From Apiotrichum sp. Y4204 (taxonomy: Eukaryota > Basidiomycota > Tremellomycetes > Trichosporonales > Trichosporonaceae): a DNA stretch of 64,000 bases. Shown piece by piece: positions 57,348 through 64,000 of the stretch (the stretch's first letter is position 1; each line of letters starts with the position of its first letter). The stretch covers positions 186,001 to 250,000 of the forward strand of contig JAMYHL010000026.1 in assembly GCA_025531455.1 (NCBI GenBank). Direction: 5' to 3'. The translations under genes were made by a program, and so were the position numbers. The notes beneath the pieces were generated by a model. It saw nothing but the letters and a program-made list of their open reading frames with translations, made no database searches and was not told the DNA's origin.

Positions 57348-59164
57348 ATGCCGACACCCCGTCGAACGGCGCGAGGCCGCGCCGCCCCCGCCCACCCCAG
57401 CTATGGATACCAGCAGCAGCAGGCATACCCGCCTCCGACCAAGCGCCGGCGCGTCGCCCGCCCGCGTAACCCGGACTTTGTCGAGTTTCTCCACCGCGTA
57501 CTGGACACGCTCTTCCTCCCGTGGGTACCGCCGTGGAGGCTACTGTAACCACAAGGAGCAGCCACTGACACGCAGGATAACGTACCCGCTCAAGCTGCTG
57601 CGCGACCTGCTCACCGCGCCGATGACGATCACGGTCGTGGTCAAGGCCGCGTTGCTTGTGATGCTACTCGCAACCTCGGCGGTCATCTCCCTCGCGGCCG
57701 TCGGCGCGTTCTGGTGGTCGTGGGGAACGGGAGGCAATGTCGAGCTTGAGGGCTGGCTCGTGTACGGCAGCAGGGACATGCGTATCCCGCATGCGCTGCT
57801 CCCTGTTTCGCCGGACCGGTTCCAGGAGGACCTCGCGTACGATGTGCAAGTTGAACTTGAGCTTGTCCGTCCCCAGGCTGGAACCGAGGAGATGGGTATG
57901 TGAAGTGACGCGTGGGAGGGGCTGACGATAGGCAACTTTATGGTCACGCTTGATCTTCGCAGTGCACGCGCGCCCGAGCTGTCCATCATACGTGCCCAGC
58001 AGCCGGTGAGTGAGCAGCCTTGGAGGAGTCCGTTGGGAAGGTAGAAGTAGTTGGCCATTTGAGGAGGGCTGGGGTCATTCGTGCCCCGGCTGTGCCCATT
58101 CTCGTCCCAAGGACTGCCAACTCCCAGGCTCTGAGATGATTTGAAGAAACTAATGCTTCATGGCCGGCTTGACTGACTCCAGTCCCTCCCGCCACCGCCG
58201 CTCCCGTCCTCGTTGTTTCTGTTCCCGACATTTCCGACCAGGTTCCTCCCGCCGTGCATCATCCCGTGGCCGCTGCGCGCCCTCTGCCCTGGCCGCCTGC
58301 TGGGCTATTCCGGCAACCCGTCCGCGAAGATCAAGGAGCGCCGGAGGAAGGGCACGCTCGTGTCTCCTGCGCGGGGCAACCAGGTCGTCCTGGTCACCAA
58401 GGAGCTCGTCGAGGGCGTCATCGTCGCGCCGGGGCGAGGTGATGCCGTCGGCGGCGTGTTCGTCTCGATCGGACGAGAGGACACAAACTCGCACGACGCG
58501 AGCAGGTTCTACCGCGAAGTCCGCACCACGGGCTGGGTCGTTGTCCGCTTCGTCCCCCATCCCACGGGTCTCAGGTGAGCTTGAATTGTGTCGTGAAGCT
58601 GACGGCAGATGGCTGCTCACGGCCAACCCCATCCCGGGCCTGGTCCTCCTCCCACCCATCTCGCTCACGCTCACCCTCTCATCTGCGCTCATCGGCTTCA
58701 TCGTCATGAGCTGCATCGGCCGCAAGCGCAACAAGGTAGATGCCAAGAAGGAGATCAAAGACCAGGACAAGGAAAAGGCCAAGATTGGCTCGCCGCCGCG
58801 CGATGACAGCGACGACAACAAGGTGGCCCTTGACCGCCCTCTGTTCCAGCACGAGGCGGCGAACGACGTGCTTCAGGAGCATGGCCGCGCGTGGGCTGCC
58901 ATCGAGCGCCGCCGCCGCTCCGTCGAGGTGAGTGGATGTGTGAATCGTGATGTTATCCAAGTCTCACGACAGCAGGACACATCGCCTCGTCGCCGCGGGT
59001 TCCCAACGCCAGACACGTCCGACACGGGCGACACGCCGCGCGCGACCACTGCCGAGCCGACGCCCGAGACGGCCACCGAGACCGGCACCACCGCCACCGA
59101 GAGCGTCGCCGATACGTCCGAGACCTGGGAGGAGAGCGAGAGCTGGGGAAGCAGCACTGAATGA
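57348..59164 (+). CDS. SEI1: Seipin, ER lipid-droplet biogenesis protein
   Basis: Exons 57348-57520, 57576-57895, 57932-58005, 58183-58574, 58609-58927 and 58976-59164; 488 aa. Seipin oligomerises in the ER membrane at contact sites with nascent lipid droplets. Topology fits: basic cytosolic N-tail, TM1 (residues about 76-104, ITVVVKAALLVMLLATSAV), a lumenal domain with the seipin hallmark YDVQVELELV then GNFMVTLDL split by intron 2, and TM2 (about 331-352, LVLLPPISLTLTLSSALIGF). A charged cytosolic C-tail of about 130 residues ends in a Thr/Glu-rich low-complexity stretch. The lumenal domain carries a Pro/Leu-rich insertion after exon 3. The last intron (48 nt) is in frame and stop-free with a tandem acceptor (CAGCAG), so its retention or a one-codon shift would be silent to the frame. 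Confidence 0.88.
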
Positions 59165-59506
59165 CGCGAGGATAGCCACCGCCGAGCTTGTCCCGCCGGA
59201 CAATGCGCCTACCACTTTTCTTCCCGTTCCACCCCGCGCCACCCATACGTATACGCGTTTACGAGCACACAGTAATGCGTATCCGAGCTAGGATACATTG
59301 ATACCAGGGTTACAACAGCCCAAAATAGTAGACATGAGAGCTTAGAAAGAGACAGAGTAGAGGTGGCGGCGCCGCCGAGAGAACGGATATGTGAATGCTC
59401 TTTATGAAGCCGCACGTCCATGACACACTCCTGGGCAGCGGCGCTCACGCGACCATCGATCGCGCCGGCAGCCGCTGCAATGATCATACACGACGCGTCG
59501 CATCCC
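59165..59506. other. Convergent intergenic spacer
   Basis: 342 bp between the stop codons of the seipin gene (+) and the DUF1748-like gene (-). It should hold both 3' UTRs. No gene or repeat seen. Confidence 0.5.
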
Positions 59507-59820
59507 TCACTCGTCGTCGCGGACACGGATGAACAGGCTAGACGAGACGGAGAAGCCGCACAGGAACGCAAAGATATTCTCGCCAACAGAGAGGTACGAC
59601 TCGAGGAGGCCGCGGAAGCCCGTGTCCTTTACGCGTGCTGTGCGGAGGCTGGGATTAGAGTCAGCACGGAAAGGAGTGAGAGCGCCCGGGTGAGTGCGCC
59701 ATGCTGTCCACTTGGGATCAAAGTCCCCACTCACCGGTATCCTGTCGAGCGCTGGATGCCGGCGAGGAGGGTCGAGATGGCGATGAGGTCGATCGCGAGG
59801 CGGGTGACGCGGCCGAACAT
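59507..59820 (-). CDS. Small DUF1748-like protein
   Basis: Two exons (minus): 59820-59735 and 59648-59507; 75 aa. The N-terminus MFGRVTRLAIDLIAISTLLAGIQRSTGY matches the pattern of the fungal DUF1748 family, in which a short amphipathic/hydrophobic helix (here LAIDLIAISTLLAG) leads into a conserved R-S-T/S-G turn. The C-terminal part, ESYLSVGENIFAFL, fits the family's conserved L-x-V-G-E helix. Members are small, often predicted mitochondrial, and of unknown biochemical role. The intron is 86 nt with CTAATCCCAG at its end. It is divergent from the Tim17-like gene, with which it may share a promoter. Family assignment is from memory of its motifs. Confidence 0.75.
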
Positions 59821-60333
59821 TGTGAGGCGAGGGGGTTATGCGGTAGGCTTAAACTGAGGGCGGGGGATGAGGCGGGGAGAAGAGCCGGGGATGCAGGGTG
59901 GAGATGTAGAGAGGACGGATGGCGATGGAGAGATGTCGAGGTCGAGATGCGATGCGAAAGTGACCGCGGAACAACGGCAACTCGCCGTGCCTTTTGCGGC
60001 GCTGACGAAGTCGGCGTTCCCGGCGGCAAAAGCTGCACCCAGCCAGGCAGAAGGCAGTCACACAATATCGCGGGCAAATACACCGACAAGTCTATGCATT
60101 CATCGTTGAGAGCTTGGGTCGCGCAACATTTTGATAGCCTATGCACCTCTCAGCATCGCGAGCACATGTGCTGTGGGTGGCGATATGGAGTGAAGATGAG
60201 AGCACGGCGTTCGCGGCTCCCCCGAAGTCCCACTAACGGCTCCGCCAGGAATTTCGACGTTTGCGCGTCTCCACTTGTTCCACTCCTCCATTGCTGTTCA
60301 CTCCCAACTCTCATCTCTCCACAAACACTCACG
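59821..60333. promoter_or_regulatory. Divergent promoter, DUF1748-like / Tim17-like genes
   Basis: 513 bp between two divergent starts. The plus-strand side has a pyrimidine-rich leader (about 60262-60330). The other side is purine-rich on the plus strand, that is, pyrimidine-rich for the minus-strand gene. No E-box core was seen. Confidence 0.5.
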
Positions 60334-61440
60334 ATGCGCTTCGGGTTCTGGGGCAAGTCGGACCCCGCAGAGGGAACGGACGTCTATTCGTCAGGAGGAG
60401 CAGAGGCTTCCTCTTCAATCTCTTCGACCACTCCCTCTTCTTCCTCCAGTCCCCCCGACCCCTCCCCGGCCCCCTCGTTCTCGACCCCAGAACCCGAAGT
60501 CTGGGTCCCGGAAGAACCCACGCCGGAGCCAGAACGCGAGCGCCTCCGTGAGCTGTACGACGCGACGCCGAGTAATCTCCTCTTGCTGCCTGCTGTGGGC
60601 GGCGTGGTCGGCTTCTTTCTCGGTATGCGGCGCGGCGCGACGGCTGCCCGGCTGCAGTTTTTGGCGGAGAACGCGCACCGGCAGCCGACGACCGTGCAGG
60701 GATGGGTGAGTGAGGAGTGGTGCATTGAGGAGGGCCAAGGAGGCGAAGAGGCGAGGAGGACGAAAGAATGGAAGGGAAAATCTAGTGGTGGCTCTAACCC
60801 TCCAGTACTTCTACCTCAAGACGCGCAACTACCGCATGCTGGCGGCAGGCATGAAGAGCGGAGCAAAGTACGCGGCGGGGCTGGGCGGCGCTACGGCGCT
60901 GTTCGTGGCCACCGACGAGGCGGGCGGGTGGGCGCGCGAGCAGCTCGAAGCCGCAGGGCGCACGCCGTTCGCCGCCGCGCCGACAGAGGCAAACCCCGAC
61001 CGCTGGGGGTGGCGCAAGCGCGCTGTGCATATCGAAGATGGCGTGCTCGCCGGCAGCGTGCTGACTCTTATTGTCGGTCTTGGCTGTGAGTTACCACAAG
61101 CGTTTGGAGTTTGATCGCTTATGCAGACCGCCTCCCGACGCCGGTCTTCCTCCGCGGCGGGCTCATGGGCGTGGGTGCGGGTGCGCTCTATTCCGGGCTG
61201 CAGATTGCGCAGGACCACATTGCGCAGCTGCGCCGTGAGGAGCGGGCCGTGAAGGAGGCAGCGGCCGAGGCGGAGCAGCAGGCCGAGCGCGAGCGGCGTA
61301 TCGCGCAGGGTCTGCCGGCCGAGGAGAAGAGCAGCGACGAGCTCAAGAGCCCAGAGGAGCGTAACTTCTTTGAGCGGATCGGGGCGTGGGCGCGCGGTCG
61401 CGATAAGAAGGAAGAGGAGGAGGAGAGCACGAGCGAATAG
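60334..61440 (+). CDS. Tim17/Tim22/Tim23-like multi-pass membrane protein
   Basis: Exons 60334-60705, 60806-61085 and 61127-61440; 321 aa. Residues 1-75 are Ser/Pro/Glu-rich and disordered. Four Gly/Ala-rich hydrophobic segments follow: LLLLPAVGGVVGFFLGMRRG, GMKSGAKYAAGLGGATALF, VLAGSVLTLIVGLG and LRGGLMGVGAGALYSGLQIA. Small-residue (Gly-rich) helices with Arg/Lys between them are typical of the Tim17/22/23 superfamily, and the overall order resembles TIMMDC1-type proteins. The C-terminal 90 residues are a charged Glu/Arg-rich coiled coil. A mitochondrial inner-membrane location is inferred; another multi-pass membrane protein remains possible. Confidence 0.7.
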
Positions 61441-61536
61441 ATATATACATTACAATGCATCGGGTATGTGGTCGCCCTCGAGGCTAGCCCTTCTCTACAC
61501 TATCACACGGGCCACGAAATGGCGCTACGTCTCGGT

Positions 61537-61950
61537 CTACTTGAATGTGTCGCCCAGGTCTGGCGTCAGCAGAACCTCGAACAGGACTCACCCTTGTTCC
61601 AGCGGTACACGAGGTTGTAGTCGTAGAGCGTGTTGGTGTTATCGCGTTGGGGGAGGGTACCGCTGCGTTTCTGCCATCAGCAAACCTCACGCAGCCGGAC
61701 TCACAGGGCGCTCGGGGTACGCGACGGTCTGTTTCTCCTCCTCTCCCGCGGAGCGGGGCGACGCCGGCGCGGCACTCGCGCTGCCGGACGTGCTGGCCGA
61801 CTGTGCGGGCGGGGTTGCGGGTGCCCGGGCGTCGGCAGAGTCGCTGTCGACGCCGTCGACGTCCATTGCGGCCGAGACGGGGGAGGAGGGGGAGGAGGGG
61901 ACGTGCGGGGTCGGCGTGGGTGCCGAGGAGGCGGGGGGCGTGATGCTCAT
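61537..61950 (-). CDS. Small acidic protein with conserved-looking C-terminus, unknown function
   Basis: Three exons (minus): 61950-61705, 61670-61592 and 61559-61537; 115 aa. Introns are 34 and 32 nt, the latter the shortest in the window, both with GTGAGT donors and CTGA-type branch sites. The first 80 residues are Pro/Ser/Ala-rich and acidic. The last 30 are a different kind of sequence, rich in aromatic and polar residues (for example NTLYDYNLVYRWNKDLGDTF), which looks like a folded or binding motif. I do not recognise the family. The reading frame stays open across both junctions and the three exons sum to a multiple of three. Head-to-head with the PAC4-type gene over only 150 bp, and tail-to-tail with the Tim17-like gene over 96 bp. 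Confidence 0.6.
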
Positions 61951-62100
61951 CGTGGGAGGGAAGGGGGTAGGGAGGAAGAGAGGAGACAGACGGAGATTGA
62001 TGTGGATTTGGTGGTGACGAGTCGAAGTGGAGGTTTATGATTTCGTCACTTTGTCGGATGCACATTCGCTTTGCACACTGTCCTCCACACTGTCACCATC
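61951..62100. promoter_or_regulatory. Compact bidirectional promoter (150 bp)
   Basis: Only 150 bp separate the start codons of the small acidic protein gene (-) and the PAC4-type gene (+). The minus-gene side is purine-rich on the plus strand. Such spacing implies overlapping regulatory DNA. Confidence 0.6.
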
Positions 62101-62785
62101 ATGGACCTCGCGCCGCACACGAGCACGCACCACACGCGCATCCCGCCGGCCTACCCCTCCGCGCCCGAGTTTACTGCGCAGCTCACGCGGCTCCGCGACA
62201 CGCTGCTCGTCTGGGTCGGGTGCGCGGCGGAGGAGGAGCGCGACTGTCTCGCCAAGGAGTGGGCGGTGGCCATGCCCGGTTCGGGGGTGAGTTGGGAGAC
62301 AAGGCGGTGATGAGAGTCGAGAGTGAGCGGAGACGAGGGATTGTTGTTTATATCTCGTGTTATGCTCGCTCTTCTCTGCCCTCCCCTCGCTGCGTACTGA
62401 CATTAGGTCATCCCGGCGACGGCGACACCGCTGTTCCGCAGCGGCGCGACGGACACGGCGCTCCCGATGGCGCAGCGGCTCGGTGCGTGACTTCTGTGAC
62501 TGGATGTGTGTGCATGTTCTGGGCCTTGCACCGATGGCTAAAAGAAGTATGAGGAGCCATGAAGCCATGAAGCATGAGGCGCGCAGCCAAGCCATCCACA
62601 TCCATAAGTACACCAGGCGCTGACCCGCAGCCAAGCGATTCCCGCCACACCAGATCCACCTCTCGCTCTCCCTCCCGGCCAACCTCACGGCCCCAGCGGC
62701 CGCGGACCCGTACGCGGCCAAAGCGCTGCTCGCGATGGAGAAGAAGCTGGGCACGTGGATTGCCGAGGTGCTGGCTGAGAGCTGA
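62101..62785 (+). CDS. POC4: Proteasome assembly chaperone 4 homologue (PAC4/Poc4)
   Basis: Exons 62101-62286, 62407-62482 and 62631-62785; 138 aa, similar in size to human PSMG4. Family features in order: LRDTLLVWVGCAAEEE (matching the LTDSLFLWVG strand of PAC4), then a short alpha segment with LAVAM-like AVAMPGSG, ATPLFRSGATDTALPMAQRLA (PAC4 has a T-S-L-L-G/D-T pattern and GLAQRLA), KRFPPHQIHLSLSLP (final strand) and a terminal helix. PAC3-PAC4 dimers guide assembly of the 20S proteasome alpha ring in the cytosol. The exon 2/3 junction splits the A of RLA|KRF and restores the family pattern. Assignment is from motif order, not from a search. Confidence 0.78.
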
Positions 62786-63418
62786 GGATCCGGGAGCTGA
62801 GGGCTGAGGATTCGGCTGAGAGCTGGAGAGCTGAGAGGGAGAGGTGAGAGGCAGAGGCGGGCTGAGACAGGTCTGTGAGCTGGAGACGTTGAGAACTGTC
62901 GAACGATAGCGGACCTGTGTGGCCCTTGGCCCGTGGTCCGTGGCCCGTCGGCCTCTGAAGCTGCCTGACGACAGAGGACTCGTGGTCATCGTGTCGGTCG
63001 ATGACAGTCGAGTGGCGCCTGGGGCATGGGACCACGGTGACTTTTTTCTTCTACCCTAGTTGGCCAGGAGATTATACCATGCATAGATACCGAGCCTGTC
63101 TCCATTAATGTGCATGGCTCGCCATGCGGTGATGTAGGGAGCACAGTGTGCACAGAAGCATGCTACGATGCACGACGCACGCCGATGCGCCGATGCCTCG
63201 ATGCGGAGCACCTGTCCATCTCCGGGCTCGGCACTGGCCAGGTCGCTGCATGGTACGATGATGACGGTTGATGGCGCCGATGATGGCGGATGTGCTCCCG
63301 GCGGTCCCCCCTGCGGCACCACAATCTGAGCCATTTTAAAAGTCGTTCCACCTCGTCCATCACATTTCTTTCCCCCTCCACCGCCTGTCCATCCATCCGT
63401 TGTTCTTCACCGCTCACC
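62786..63418. other. Intergenic spacer with GAGCTGAG-rich tract, upstream of ERG24
   Basis: 633 bp between the PAC4-type stop and the ERG24 start. The first 90 bp (to about 62870) are an imperfect purine-rich repeat of GAGCTGAG/GGCTGAG words. The last 60 bp before the ATG are pyrimidine-rich (about 63355-63415). No gene seen. Confidence 0.55.
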
Positions 63419-64000
63419 ATGGCCTCGCCATCTCCAGAGTACACGACGACGATCACCGCGAAAGCAGAGTTTACGCTTCCGCCGCGGAGCGAGCTGAACC
63501 CGCGTTCGACGGCAAAGGAGTTCTTCGGCCCGATCGGCACGACAGCCGTGACGCTCATCACGCCGGCCGTCGCGTATGCCCTCTTCTACAGCTGCAACGA
63601 GGTGACCGGGTGCTCGGCAGCCAGCGCACCCGCCAACCTTGCGCGCTGGGCCGGCGAGACATTCCCTTCGTCGGCAGGCGCAATCTTTGAGTGGAAGGCG
63701 CTCGCGGTATATTGCGCGTGGTACGCCTGGTGCGTCGCGTGCTGGGTCCTCCTCCCGCAGGAGTGGATCGAGGGCAACCTCCTCCGCGACGGCACAAGGC
63801 AGAAGTACAAGATGAATGGTGAGTGTCGCGCGAGCGCGGGCGCGGAACGCGTTGCCGCTAGGATGGGTGTCTCGGCTCATGTCCATCTCGGACCCGAGAT
63901 GATCATCACACATGGCAGGCCAATCCTCCCCCATCGTGCCTCCCACTAACATTAGGCCTCTGGACGCTCCTTCTCACGCTTGGCGTCGCCGCCGGCGTGC
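63419..64000 (+). CDS. ERG24: Delta(14)-sterol reductase, N-terminal part
   Basis: Partial; runs off the right edge. Exon 1 is 63419-63818 and exon 2 starts at 63956 after a 137-nt intron (CTAAC branch point, TTAG acceptor). The ATG sits in a good context (CACCATGG). The visible protein has the sterol-reductase N-terminal pattern: STAKEFFGPIGTTAVTL, then PAVAYALFYSCNEVTGC in the first membrane segment, and a second hydrophobic stretch ending LPQEWIEGNLLRDGTRQKYK followed by MNGLW. The EG-x-LL-x-DG-x-x-x-x-YK-x-NG motif fits Erg24-type C-14 reductases better than the C-24 reductase Erg4. The enzyme reduces the C14=C15 bond formed after lanosterol demethylation in the ER, a step of ergosterol synthesis. 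Confidence 0.8.

Overview
The window is fungal nuclear DNA, most likely from a basidiomycete yeast of the class Tremellomycetes (Trichosporonales- or Cryptococcus-like). The evidence is GC-rich coding sequence, many introns per gene, GTGAGT-type donors with CTGAC or CTAAC branch points just before CAG, and a large class of extremely short introns (32-41 nt). The lineage call is inference from gene architecture; no marker was compared to a database.

Layout: (1) 1-6084 holds the 3' end of ASF1 (+), glutaminyl-tRNA synthetase (-) and a coiled-coil protein capped by two C2H2 fingers (+). (2) 6085-23515 is a 17.4-kb interval in which I find no credible protein gene. It ends in pyrimidine-rich DNA leading into a Crz1-type zinc-finger regulator (+, 23516-26773) that has a 1.49-kb first intron. 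(3) 28360-41390 is a run of minus-strand housekeeping genes: EFL1 (60S maturation GTPase), CIT1 (mitochondrial citrate synthase) and CCT5 (chaperonin). CCT5 is divergent from an Alba-domain gene (+, 41799-42560). (4) 43010-45029 (-) is a secreted, probably GPI-anchored GH13 protein lacking a conserved histidine, followed by a second gene-poor stretch of 4.7 kb. (5) 49725-64000 is gene-dense: VSB1-type SulP/STAS/cNMP transporter, TRAPPC13, seipin, a DUF1748-like small protein, a Tim17-like membrane protein, a small acidic protein of unknown function, a PAC4-type proteasome chaperone, and the first part of ERG24 running off the right edge.

The genes do not form one pathway. Shared themes are protein synthesis and folding (GLN4, EFL1, CCT5, PAC4), membrane and lipid biology (seipin, ERG24, TRAPPC13, VSB1) and mitochondria (CIT1, possibly the DUF1748-like and Tim17-like proteins). 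All multi-exon models were assembled by hand from splice signals and reading frame, and every complete model sums to a multiple of three. Functional names rest on recognised family motifs, not on searches. I found no convincing tRNA, rRNA, intact transposon or CRISPR array.
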